40,315 bases of DNA from Terriglobales bacterium (GTDB lineage Bacteria > Acidobacteriota > Terriglobia > Terriglobales > Acidobacteriaceae). Below are positions 33,184 through 40,315 of this stretch, one piece after another; within the stretch, counting starts at the first letter, position 1; each line of letters opens with the position of its first letter. The position numbers were made by a program, and so were the translations under genes. The DNA is taken from the NCBI GenBank assembly GCA_015655195.1, contig JAATFM010000157.1, positions 1 to 40,315 of the forward strand, in the 5' to 3' direction. The notes below the pieces were generated by a model, which worked only from the letters and a program-made list of their open reading frames with translations, was not told the origin of the DNA and did not search any database.

Positions 33184-33894
33184 ATGAACCGCGAATATCA
33201 CCAGTGGCACTCGCCGCGCCTGGGCCGCTCCATGGAACTGCTCGTCTTCGGCCACGCGGGGCTGCCTGTCGTCGTTTTCCCCACCTCGGGCGGCCGGTTT
33301 TACGAGTTTGAAGACCGCAACATGATCGGCGCGCTTGCCGACCGCATCGATGCCGGCCATTTGCAGATGTACTGTGTAGATTCGGTGGACAATGAGAGCT
33401 GGTACAACCGCCGCGTGCCGCCGCGCTGGCGCGTCGCGCGCCACGTGCAGTTCGACGACTACCTGATTCACGAGGTCGTGCCGCTTATCCGGCAGAAGAA
33501 CCAGGACCCGCATCTTGTGGCGCTGGGGTGCAGCTTTGGCGGCTACCACGCGGCCAACGCCGCGCTACGCCACCCGGATGTCTTTACCGGAATGCTTTCC
33601 ATGTCCGGCGCGTTTGACCTGTCGAACTTCCTCGACGGCTATCACGACCAGGACGTGTACTATAACCAGCCTGCACAGTTCCTACCGAATATGAGCGATC
33701 CGTGGTTTCTCGACCGCTATCGCCGCAATACATGGGTCTTTGCCACCGGCTGGGACGATCAGTGCCTGGCGCAGAACCAGAACATGGACCGTATCTTCAA
33801 TGCGAAGGGCATTCCGCACAAGCTCTACGTTTGGGACTCGTGGAACGCGCACGACTGGCCGACGTGGCAGCAGATGTTGCGTGAATATCTGTGA
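33184..33894 (+). CDS. Esterase-like alpha/beta-hydrolase (COG4947 type)
   Basis: Cytoplasmic protein of 236 residues. The opening YHQWHSPRLGRSMELLVFGH leads into VVVFPTSGGRFYEFED. The nucleophile elbow is G115-C-S117-F-G119 in LGCSFGGYHAANAALRHPDVF, with a D in TGWDD and His223 in WNAHDWPTW completing a likely triad. The ribosome site is weak (a GGGGGC run about ten bases upstream). It is the first of three plus-strand genes, followed by dinB-like and ATP-grasp genes at short spacing, which suggests one operon. Confidence 0.85.
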   Translation: MNREYHQWHSPRLGRSMELLVFGHAGLPVVVFPTSGGRFYEFEDRNMIGALADRIDAGHLQMYCVDSVDNESWYNRRVPPRWRVARHVQFDDYLIHEVVPLIRQKNQDPHLVALGCSFGGYHAANAALRHPDVFTGMLSMSGAFDLSNFLDGYHDQDVYYNQPAQFLPNMSDPWFLDRYRRNTWVFATGWDDQCLAQNQNMDRIFNAKGIPHKLYVWDSWNAHDWPTWQQMLREYL

Positions 33895-33922
33895 GAGCGG
33901 CAGAGAAAGCAGGAGGCAGGCA

Positions 33923-34411
33923 ATGAGTGTACAGAATCCATACGAAGGCTTTCTCGACGGACGGCCGATTGAGCTGATTCTTGCCACCACGCCGAAGGAG
34001 CTTGGCACTGCGCTGGATGTCATTGGAGCGGAGAAATCCACACTTGCGCCCGCGCCCGGCAAGTGGAGCCCCGCTGAGATTCTCGCGCATCTTGCCGATT
34101 GCGAGCTTGTCTTCGGCTTTCGCCTACGCCAGGCGCTCGCGGAAGACGGCCCTACCGTCCCATCCTTTGACCAGGAGAAGTGGGCGGCAACGTACTCCGG
34201 CATCCCGGCCAGCCAGGCGCTCAGCGTCTTTATCGCGCTGCGCCAATGGAACCTGATGCTCATTCGCGCAGCAATGCCCGCGGCCGCAAGCCGCACCGTC
34301 ACGCACCCCGAGCGCGGCACGATGACTTTCCAGACGCTCGTGGAAACCATGGCCGGTCACGACCTGAACCATCTCGGTCAACTGCATCGAATCGCCGCGC
34401 AATCTGCCTGA
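33923..34411 (+). CDS. DinB/DUF664-family metal-dependent protein
   Basis: A 162-residue four-helix DinB-fold protein. The three metal-binding histidines are His56 (ILAHLADCE), His146 and His150 (GHDLNHLGQLHR). Relatives include mycothiol- or bacillithiol-dependent transferases and unassigned metal enzymes. AGGAGG lies eight bases before the ATG, 28 bases after the upstream esterase. Its thiol cofactor, if any, is unknown. Confidence 0.88.
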   Translation: MSVQNPYEGFLDGRPIELILATTPKELGTALDVIGAEKSTLAPAPGKWSPAEILAHLADCELVFGFRLRQALAEDGPTVPSFDQEKWAATYSGIPASQALSVFIALRQWNLMLIRAAMPAAASRTVTHPERGTMTFQTLVETMAGHDLNHLGQLHRIAAQSA

Positions 34412-34463
34412 ATCCGCTATCCTCTTTTCAGAGAGATACCGGCGAGGGGAGACACTGGCGGGC

Positions 34464-35504
34464 ATGAAAAAAATCGGCGTACTCTTTGGCATGGAAAACA
34501 GCTTTCCCGGCGCGCTTGTCGAGCACATCAATGCGCGTAACGTGGAAGGCATTCACGCTGAGTTCGTCGAGACCGGCGCGGTGCATCTCGACAAGGCTCC
34601 GCACTACGCCGTCATCGTGGACCGCATCTCGCATGACATTCCGTTTTACCGCGCCTTTCTAAAACACGCCGCGCTGAACGGAACGGTTATCATCAACAAT
34701 CCTTTCTGGTGGAGCGCGGACGACAAGTTCTTTAACTACTCGCTTGCGGAAAAGCTCGGCGTGGCCGTGCCGCCTACGGTGATTCTGCCGCACAAAAGGC
34801 ACCCTGAAGGCACCACCGATCGCTCGATGAGAAACCTCGAATACCCGCTTAACTGGGAGGGCGTCTTCCAGTACGTGGGCGAGCACGGCTTTATGAAGCC
34901 CGTGGACGGCGGCGGCTGGCGCGACGTGCATCACATTTGCAACCGCGAAGAGTTCTTTCACGCCTACGACCAGTCACGCGACCTGTGCATGGTCTACCAG
35001 AAGGCTGTGAATTTCAACGAGTATTTTCGCTGCTATGTCGTGGGCCAGAAGAAGGTCCGCATCATGCCGTATGACCCGCGCCGCCCGCACCACGAGCGCT
35101 ACCTGCAGAACCCGCCGGTGTATGACAAGAAGCTTCTAAAGCGCGTGGAGCAGGACGCGCTGAAGCTCTGCCGCGCGCTCGGCTATGACCTCAATACGGT
35201 TGAATTTGCGGTGGAAGACGGCATTCCTTACGCCATCGACTTTATGAACCCCGCGCCGGATGCGGATTTGCATTCCGTCGGCAAGGAAAACTTCGACTGG
35301 ATCGTCAAGGAAGTGGCGGACTTGGCGATTGCCAAGGCGAAGCTCGCACCGCAGCATCTGGAGCTCAGGTGGGCTTCGTTTCTCGGTGTCGAGCCCGTAC
35401 CGGAGAAGAAGAAACCAGCGAAGAAAAAGCCCGCAAAGAAGGTTGAAAAGAAATCCGCAGCGAAGAAAACCGCTCCCGTGCCAAATACCACTTCTGCCGA
35501 CTGA
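34464..35504 (+). CDS. RimK-like ATP-grasp ligase with Lys/Ala/Pro-rich tail
   Basis: A 346-residue ATP-grasp protein. The central ATP-binding part shows FMKPVDGGGWRDV, FNEYFRCYVVGQKKVRIMPY, and the metal/ATP block VEFAVEDGIPYAIDFMNPAPD. It would form an amide, peptide or ester bond between a carboxylate and a nucleophile. After about residue 310 comes a histone H1-like tail (EKKKPAKKKPAKKVEKK...), probably disordered and able to bind nucleic acid or anionic polymer. It starts 52 bases after the DinB gene. The substrate is unknown. Position after an esterase resembles neighbourhoods where ATP-grasp amidoligases pair with hydrolases. Confidence 0.85.
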   Translation: MKKIGVLFGMENSFPGALVEHINARNVEGIHAEFVETGAVHLDKAPHYAVIVDRISHDIPFYRAFLKHAALNGTVIINNPFWWSADDKFFNYSLAEKLGVAVPPTVILPHKRHPEGTTDRSMRNLEYPLNWEGVFQYVGEHGFMKPVDGGGWRDVHHICNREEFFHAYDQSRDLCMVYQKAVNFNEYFRCYVVGQKKVRIMPYDPRRPHHERYLQNPPVYDKKLLKRVEQDALKLCRALGYDLNTVEFAVEDGIPYAIDFMNPAPDADLHSVGKENFDWIVKEVADLAIAKAKLAPQHLELRWASFLGVEPVPEKKKPAKKKPAKKVEKKSAAKKTAPVPNTTSAD

Positions 35505-35541
35505 CCTCGGAAGCAATTCCTCCGGGGCTAAATGTCGTGTC

Positions 35542-35655
35542 TCAAGAAGTTATTGACATCGAGGTCAGTTCTGGCTCAGCCGATGGGCGGTATTTGGTTG
35601 AGCCCTGAGCCTCAGTCACCTCACATACCAAACTACTGGGTAAGTCATGTTTCAT
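35542..35655 (-). CDS. Doubtful 37-codon ORF with extended Shine-Dalgarno
   Basis: ATG at 35655 is preceded by AAAGGAGGTTGATCCAGCC, an almost perfect complement (one extra T) of the 3' end of bacterial 16S rRNA. The peptide, MKHDLPSSLVCEVTEAQGST and onward to a TSMSITS end, has no recognised family. Its codons (TTA, ATA, GTA, AGT) are unusual for this GC-rich DNA. It is downstream of the aldo/keto reductase on the same strand and convergent with the ATP-grasp gene. It could be a real small peptide, a precursor for the nearby ligase (speculative), or chance. Confidence 0.3.
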   Translation of the reverse strand: MKHDLPSSLVCEVTEAQGSTKYRPSAEPELTSMSITS

Positions 35656-35793
35656 AGGCTGGATCAACCTCCTTTCCCGTGTAAGAAAGCAGCAGCCGGC
35701 TGCGGGAGGTGAGTCAAGAGGAGTGCGTCATCCTGCCTTGGCCGGAAAAACAAAGACACGGCGAGGGCGGTGTACCCGGCGTCAAGCGGAGAT

Positions 35794-36705
35794 TTAAGCC
35801 AGAGCAAGATTCAGGTTGTCGATTGCCTCGTCGATCTCCTGCGTGTTCTTGAGACCGACGGTGACTGCATCCGCGCCAGCGCTCTGGATGGCGAAGCGCA
35901 TTGCCGCGGCGCGGTCCTCGCGGCTCTTGTCGAACTGCCCGCCGCCGACAAGCTTCATGCCGATCACGCCCATGCCTTCCTTTTTAATCTGCTGGATGTG
36001 AGAGACGACTTCGTCGCGGTTGGCGGGGTTGTTGCCGTCCATGTAGCTGGGGCCGTCCATGCGCGTGCCTTTGTGGTTGATGCGGGCGAGCGATACCTGG
36101 AGCCACGCGTTGCCGGGAACCTGACGCAGCGCCGGCAGACCATGGCAGCTTGCGCCACGGGAGACGATTTTTTTCTGTGCCTGGAAGGCGTCGATGCCGT
36201 CCTGCCAGCGTTTCGTGGTGGAAACCCAGTCGGCGGTGTGCTGCCAGTGCAGCAGCATGATGTCGAAGTATGGCGTCTGCATGGTTCGCAGCATGTCGTC
36301 GAAGCGCTGGTGTGGGTCGCCGTCGTTGGTCGTTACCTTGTGCATCAGCACGTAGCTCTCGCGTGGATAGGGCTTCAGCGCCTCGCCGAGCATTGCCGGC
36401 GTCATATAGGCCTCCGCCGTCTCAAAGAAGCGGATGCCGCGCTCGTAGGAGTAGGCAACGAGGCGGTTGACTTCTTTCTGTCCGAGCGAGGAAAGGACAT
36501 AGCCGTTGTCTGTGCCCGTGCCGAAGGCGAGGCGCGTGGCTTTGACGCCGGAGCGGCCGAGCGTGACCTTGTCGAATGCGGTGCGCTTGGTCGTGGGAAT
36601 CTCAGCGTGAAGCGGCAGCGTAGCTGCGACGGAGCCAGCGGTGCTGACTGCGGCACCGGCGGCAAGCGTGGTCTTGAGAAATTCGCGGCGGGTAAGGGGA
36701 CTCAT
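35794..36705 (-). CDS. Tat-exported aldo/keto reductase-like protein
   Basis: A 303-residue TIM-barrel protein with a Tat signal (TRREFLKTTLAAGAAVSTAG). The barrel starts at VTLGRSGVKATRLAFGTGT. Of the catalytic tetrad, Tyr100, Lys123 and His153 are in the expected blocks (FFETAEAYM, YVLMHKV, LLHWQ), but the Asp is replaced by Glu95. GGAGG lies seven bases before the ATG at 36705. Export with a nicotinamide cofactor is unusual for AKRs but typical of this Tat subgroup. Substrate unknown. Confidence 0.88.
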   Translation of the reverse strand: MSPLTRREFLKTTLAAGAAVSTAGSVAATLPLHAEIPTTKRTAFDKVTLGRSGVKATRLAFGTGTDNGYVLSSLGQKEVNRLVAYSYERGIRFFETAEAYMTPAMLGEALKPYPRESYVLMHKVTTNDGDPHQRFDDMLRTMQTPYFDIMLLHWQHTADWVSTTKRWQDGIDAFQAQKKIVSRGASCHGLPALRQVPGNAWLQVSLARINHKGTRMDGPSYMDGNNPANRDEVVSHIQQIKKEGMGVIGMKLVGGGQFDKSREDRAAAMRFAIQSAGADAVTVGLKNTQEIDEAIDNLNLALA

Positions 36706-36784
36706 CGAAAACCTCCATGAGTGCATTCAGAAAGGACGAGCAGATGCGGGAATCGTAACACGAATCCGATTGCGAAGGAGTGAA

Positions 36785-37603
36785 TCACCAGCTATGCAGC
36801 CATTCGGTTGTTTCGTCGATGCGGTCGCGGCCGATTCGCACCGGGGCGTTGAATAAATCGCTTAGCCGCGCTTCGGTCAGCAATTCTTCTCGGGGGCCGT
36901 CGGCTACGATGTGGCCCTGTTTCATCAGGATTACGCGGTTGATTTCAGGCAGGATGTCGCCGAGGTGATGCGTGACGAGGACGAGGCCGGTGCCCTCGTT
37001 GGCGAGGCGGCGCATGGTTTCGCGCAGATCGCGCTGCGCGGCCAGGTCGAGCGCGTTCGATGGCTCGTCAAGCAGCACCTGCCGCGGACGATGGACGAGG
37101 GCGCGTGCGATGAGAATACGGCGCTTCTCGCCTGCGGACATCTCGCCCACGAACTGCGCGGCGAGACGCGTGGCATTGAGTCGTTCGAGAGCTTCGGCGG
37201 CGCGCTGGCGCATCTCGTCCGTCACGTGCAGATTCGGCCAGAGCGTCGAGGCGGAGAAGAAACCCGCAATGACCGCGTCGAGGCCTGTCGTTACGGCTGT
37301 GCGCTCGCCGGGAAGGTCTGTTCCGACGACGCCAAAGCGCTTGCGTAGCTCGGTCAGGTCCCAGCGCTCGCGGCCAAAGATGCTGACTCTCATGCCAGGC
37401 TGTATCAGCGGGTAGAGCTGGCAGTTCATCGTCTGGATGAGCGTTGATTTGCCGCAGCCGTTGGGGCCCAGGATGGCAACGTGCTCGCCCGTACCGATGG
37501 TGAGGTTCACATCGTGCAGGGCAATCCGCTCGCCGCGCGCCACGTTGACGTTTTCGAGTTCTAGAAAGTTTGCTTCGGCTACAACTGGCGCGTTCTCCGG
37601 CAT
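36785..37603 (-). CDS. Stand-alone ABC transporter ATP-binding protein
   Basis: ABC ATPase of 272 residues. Walker A GPNGCGKST, signature MSAGEKRRILIARAL, Walker B VLLDEPSNALD, switch His in VTHHLGDIL are intact. The GEKRR signature and the overall pattern resemble the YlmA/ModF-like branch, often linked to molybdate or metal transport, but no permease is adjacent, so the role is open. The ATG at 37603 follows GAGGGG; an upstream in-frame start at 37660 would add unrelated residues. It is divergent from argJ. Confidence 0.88.
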   Translation of the reverse strand: MPENAPVVAEANFLELENVNVARGERIALHDVNLTIGTGEHVAILGPNGCGKSTLIQTMNCQLYPLIQPGMRVSIFGRERWDLTELRKRFGVVGTDLPGERTAVTTGLDAVIAGFFSASTLWPNLHVTDEMRQRAAEALERLNATRLAAQFVGEMSAGEKRRILIARALVHRPRQVLLDEPSNALDLAAQRDLRETMRRLANEGTGLVLVTHHLGDILPEINRVILMKQGHIVADGPREELLTEARLSDLFNAPVRIGRDRIDETTEWLHSW

Positions 37604-37673
37604 TGTCCCCTCATTTGCTAGATTAAATCTTGCAAATGCTCTCGCATCGAGCGCGGGCAAACGATGGAATGCG

Positions 37674-37782
37674 AACCGGTCTCATAAGCCGGTCGTATAG
37701 AGTTGGAGAATTCTTGAGCCCCGCCTTGTTGTCGTGGCTCACAAACGCTCTGGTAAGTGCTGTGGCATTTATGAGACCGGTT
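37674..37782. promoter_or_regulatory. Perfect 14-bp inverted repeat in the argJ leader
   Basis: AACCGGTCTCATAA (37674-37687) and TTATGAGACCGGTT (37769-37782) are perfectly complementary across 81 bases. The right arm abuts the GGAGGG ribosome site of argJ, so RNA pairing would mask or position it. No ArgR box was recognised. Confidence 0.65.
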
Positions 37783-37790
37783 GGAGGGCG

Positions 37791-39002
37791 ATGAGCGATA
37801 TTTCTACTTTTCTGATGCCGAAGGGCTTCCGCTTTGGCGCGGCGAAGGCCGGCCTCAAGGCCAGCGGCCGCACCGATTTTGCGCTGATTGTGGCCGATGA
37901 GCCGGCGAGCGCCACGGCAATGTTTACGGCGAACCGCGTTAGCGCCGCGCCGCTGGCTGTTGACAAGGAGCACCTGCGCGAGACGGGGGGCAAGGTTCGC
38001 GTGGTGGCGATCAACGCCGGCAATGCGAACTGTGCCGCGGGGCAGGCGGGCATCGATGCGGCGCGGGCGACGTGCGCGGCGGCGGCGAAGGTCTTCGGCT
38101 GCGCGGAGAACGAGGTCTTTCCTTCTTCGACGGGGATTATCGGCGTGCCGCTGCCGGCGGAGAAACTGATTGCCGCCATGCCGGGGCTGGCAGGGCAGCT
38201 TGGCGCGGAGAGCGACCATTTTCAGCGGGTGGCGCAGGCGATTCTCACCACCGATACCATGGAAAAGACAGCCTTTGCGCGTATCGAGATCGATGGCAGG
38301 GAAGTGCGGATCGCGGCGCTGTGCAAGGGCTCCGGCATGATTCACCCACAGCTTGTGCCGCACGCCACGATGCTTGTTTACGTGCTGACCGATGCGGAGG
38401 TTGAGTCGGCTGCGCTTGACAGCTATCTGCGTGGCGCGGTCGAGGTGAGCTTCAACCGCATCTCTGTCGACGGCGACACCTCGACGAACGATACGGTGCT
38501 GCTGCTGGCTTCGGGGGCGAGCGGAGCAAAGATTGAGGCGGACGATGCGGAGTTTCAGGCCGCTCTTACGCAGGTTTGCACCTCGTTGGCAAGGCAGGTT
38601 GTGGCCGACGGCGAGGGCGTGACACACGTTGTCGAGTTGAGGATTGATGGCGCGGCGAGCGATGCCGACGCGCTGAAGATTGCGAAGGCTATTGCGCACT
38701 CGCCGCTCAACAAGACCGCCTGGGCGGGCTGTGACCCGAACTGGGGCCGCCTTGTCGCGGCTATCGGCTACTCGGGCGCGCAGATCGAGCCGGAGAAGAT
38801 TGACATCTGGTTCGGCGAGTTGCGGATTTGCAGGGATGGAGGGCGCGCGGAGGAGTTTGACGAGGCTGCGGCGCACGCCTATCTCAAGCAGGATGAGTTC
38901 AGCATTGCGATTCAACTGCATCAGGGCGCGGGGAAGTGCGTCTTCTGGACGACGGACCTGACAACCGAGTACGTGCACATCAACGCGGATTATTCGACGT
39001 AG
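37791..39002 (+). CDS. argJ: Bifunctional glutamate N-acetyltransferase / N-acetylornithine transacetylase
   Basis: ArgJ of 403 residues, which recycles the acetyl group in the arginine pathway (and makes N-acetylglutamate if bifunctional). The precursor is self-cleaved before a Thr in A-T-M-L. Here the block reads KGSGMIHPQLVPHATML, so Thr is preserved. Other conserved parts are VVAINAGNANCAAG, STGIIGVPLP, RISVDGDTSTNDT and GCDPNWGRL. The ATG at 37791 has GGAGGG just upstream; an earlier in-frame ATG at 37734 would add 19 residues and overlap the inverted repeat. No other arg gene lies in the window. Confidence 0.97.
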   Translation: MSDISTFLMPKGFRFGAAKAGLKASGRTDFALIVADEPASATAMFTANRVSAAPLAVDKEHLRETGGKVRVVAINAGNANCAAGQAGIDAARATCAAAAKVFGCAENEVFPSSTGIIGVPLPAEKLIAAMPGLAGQLGAESDHFQRVAQAILTTDTMEKTAFARIEIDGREVRIAALCKGSGMIHPQLVPHATMLVYVLTDAEVESAALDSYLRGAVEVSFNRISVDGDTSTNDTVLLLASGASGAKIEADDAEFQAALTQVCTSLARQVVADGEGVTHVVELRIDGAASDADALKIAKAIAHSPLNKTAWAGCDPNWGRLVAAIGYSGAQIEPEKIDIWFGELRICRDGGRAEEFDEAAAHAYLKQDEFSIAIQLHQGAGKCVFWTTDLTTEYVHINADYST

Positions 39003-39100
39003 AACGCGGGCAGGCGCAGGTTACAATCACTGCACCGAGTTTCAATTCTGGCTTACGATTCTGGGCTGCAATTTTCTTACGTTCTGGGGACAATTTCCGG

Positions 39101-39796
39101 ATGGCAAATAAGAGCAAGAAGCCGGGGGCGGAAGCGTCCGCGCCGGCAGAGAAGCAAACATTTTCCCTGATCTCGAATGCAACGCTGCTGGCGCTTTATC
39201 GCGACCTGCTCCAGTGCCAACGCGCCGCCGGAAGCGGCGTCTTTGACGCGCTGCCCGCGGGCGTAATGATGGATCTGGGCGACGGGGACGCTGCGGTTTC
39301 CGCTGACGCGGAGCCGGCGCTGCGGCTGCGGCGCAAGGGCAAGCCGGCGGTTGTGGCCGCTGCATCTGCGAGCGCGGTTCTCGGCACGGCTCTGCTGGCA
39401 AAGACGCGCAAGAGCGGCAAGGTAGGCGTGATCTTTAGCGCAGACGCGAGCGCGCCGGACTGGGCCGATACGCTGGCGTTAGCGCGCGAGCATTGGCTTC
39501 CGCTGATCTTTGTGAGCCGGGCTGCGGAGCCCGACGAGAAAGCCCACCTGCGCGAGCTACGCAAGCCGAGGAAGAAGAAACCCTCGGATGATGAGGGCCA
39601 TCTGCCGCGCGTGCTGGTGGATTCGAACGATGTTGTGGCCGTTTATCGCGTGGCGCATGAGGCGATTGATCGCGCCCGCCGCGGGCGCGGGGCTACGTGG
39701 ATTGAAGGCATTCCATTTCGTGCCGAAGGCAAGCGCCGCGCGCCGGATGCGGCGACGAATATGGAGCAGTATCTGAGGGGCAAGGGGCTGATTTAG
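39101..39796 (+). CDS. Degenerate E1-alpha-like protein (lost thiamine-diphosphate site)
   Basis: A 231-residue protein related to the alpha subunit of 2-oxoacid dehydrogenases. The N-terminus has TLLALYRDLLQCQRAAGSG, like the E1-alpha opening. The middle (SASAVLGTALLAKTRKSGKV, then DWADTLALAREHWLPLIFVS) and the end (DSNDVVAVYRVAHEAIDRAR, GATWIEGIPF, MEQYLRGKGLI) match the E1-alpha layout. But the GDG...N thiamine-diphosphate/Mg motif reads ADA...S, so catalysis is unlikely. It is also shorter than the usual ~330-360 residues. It follows argJ by 98 bases on the same strand. It may be a regulatory or structural paralogue. Confidence 0.7.
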   Translation: MANKSKKPGAEASAPAEKQTFSLISNATLLALYRDLLQCQRAAGSGVFDALPAGVMMDLGDGDAAVSADAEPALRLRRKGKPAVVAAASASAVLGTALLAKTRKSGKVGVIFSADASAPDWADTLALAREHWLPLIFVSRAAEPDEKAHLRELRKPRKKKPSDDEGHLPRVLVDSNDVVAVYRVAHEAIDRARRGRGATWIEGIPFRAEGKRRAPDAATNMEQYLRGKGLI

Positions 39797-39850
39797 CCGT
39801 TAGCTCTTAGCTATTAGCCTTTAGCTTGTTCTTGCCGGGTTGAGGGAAGT

Positions 39851-39893
39851 GCTATCCCAGGTTCCCAAATGCGAGGGATCCGGGGCACCCGGC
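39851..39893. repeat. Dispersed repeat module E
   Basis: GCTATCCCAGGTTCCCAAAT followed by GCGAGGGATCCGGGGCACCC and GG. It lies between the convergent E1-alpha-like and recombinase genes, 54 bases past the former stop. Confidence 0.75.
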
Positions 39894-39909
39894 ATTGAAG
39901 GCTAAGAAC

Positions 39910-40315
39910 TTACTTCGCCCTCGGATGTGTGTTGTCGTAGACGCGCTCAAGCTGTGCGACGGTGAGCTGCGTGTAGCGTTGCGTGGTGGAGAGGCGCTCG
40001 TGGCCGAGCAGTTCCTGAATGGCGCGCAGGTCGGCGCCTTCTTCCAACAAATGGGTTCCGAAGGCGTGGCGTAGCGTGTGCGGGTGCACGTCGGAGGACA
40101 ACCCGCGCAGAATTGCCACGCGCTTTACGATGCGGCCCACGCTGCGCGTGGTGAGCCGCGCATCGCCACCGGGTTTGCTGAGGCCGCGCAGTTTCAGGTT
40201 CACGAAGACCGCCGGTGTGGAGCGCGGTGTTTCCCCCGCGGTCAGCAGTGCCGCGCGCTCGGCAAGATACGCGCGCAGCGCCTGTGCCGCCGCATCGCCC
40301 AGCGGGACGAGGCGC
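39910..40315 (-). CDS. xerC: XerC/XerD-type tyrosine recombinase, 3' part
   Basis: C-terminal 134 codons of a tyrosine recombinase; the frame is open to the window edge, so the N-terminal SAM-like domain and the first catalytic Arg lie outside. Visible catalytic residues are H-x2-R in [20 protein letters not shown], the second His in [17 protein letters not shown], and the nucleophile Tyr in TTQRYTQ. The ending ([13 protein letters not shown]) fits XerC/XerD, which resolve chromosome dimers at dif. The XerC label is by similarity only; a phage or integron relative is possible. An ATG-like GTG at 40203 is internal, not the real start. Confidence 0.88.
   Translation of the reverse strand, partial: RLVPLGDAAAQALRAYLAERAALLTAGETPRSTPAVFVNLKLRGLSKPGGDARLTTRSVGRIVKRVAILRGLSSDVHPHTLRHAFGTHLLEEGADLRAIQELLGHERLSTTQRYTQLTVAQLERVYDNTHPRAK

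Noticed and set aside
35657-35676. A 16S rRNA gene end
   Set aside because: Only about 20 bases match, with an insertion, and no other 16S or spacer sequence surrounds it; it is kept only as an anomalous motif.

Overview
The window looks like a chromosomal segment of an Acidobacteriota bacterium, most likely a subdivision-1 Acidobacteriaceae relative. The clues are the von Willebrand protein with the N-terminal module typical of acidobacterial VWFA proteins, the many Tat/Sec-exported enzymes, the moderately high GC content, and a modular set of short palindromic repeats between genes. The assignment is inference; no rRNA is present to settle it. There are 42 coding calls: about 37 confident, one clearly partial at the right edge, and three doubtful small ones. 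No tRNA, rRNA or CRISPR array was seen.

Layout. 1-666 is a decayed stretch with an IS5-type transposase remnant and a nested inverted repeat. 667-5468 holds exported proteins: multicopper oxidase, phospholipase C-type phosphoesterase, VWA protein. 5866-12328 is mostly housekeeping: pyruvate phosphate dikinase, a STAS protein, epoxyqueuosine reductase QueG, a cold-shock protein and a YihY-type membrane protein. 12332-17588 (minus) is a cytochrome c maturation cluster read in the order ccmE-ccmA-ybaK-ccmB-[higB-higA]-ccmC-ccmD-beta-propeller lipoprotein. It is tightly packed, with ATGA overlaps, except where the higBA toxin-antitoxin pair sits inside it. 17779-22296 carries an M28 peptidase, MscL with a zinc-ribbon tail, a small membrane protein, and a zinc-ribbon/CD225 protein coupled to a DUF2752 protein. 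22498-23889 is the ribosomal run rpsP-khpA-rimM, interrupted by repeats and not followed by trmD/rplS. 24202-29141 is a double M16 peptidase and an ABC-2 exporter. 29226-32088 has two Tat-exported Gfo/Idh oxidoreductases. 32181-35504 has two alpha/beta-hydrolase esterases, a DinB protein and an ATP-grasp ligase. 35794-40315 has an exported aldo/keto reductase, an orphan ABC ATPase, ArgJ, a degenerate E1-alpha-like protein and the 3' part of a XerC/XerD-type recombinase.

Points of most interest. CcmE has Cys instead of His at the heme-binding position (C133-x3-Y137). higBA has a well-formed promoter overlapped by two palindromic operator candidates and a nearly leaderless transcript. An E1-alpha homologue has lost its thiamine-diphosphate motif. 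A 19-nt near-perfect antisense match to the 3' tail of 16S rRNA precedes a 37-codon ORF. A perfect 14-bp inverted repeat brackets the argJ leader. Five recurrent palindromic modules (called A to E here) occupy mainly gene 3' ends. No single undescribed multi-gene system can be proven from sequence alone; the best candidate neighbourhoods are the esterase/DinB/ATP-grasp group and the CD225-DUF2752 pair.
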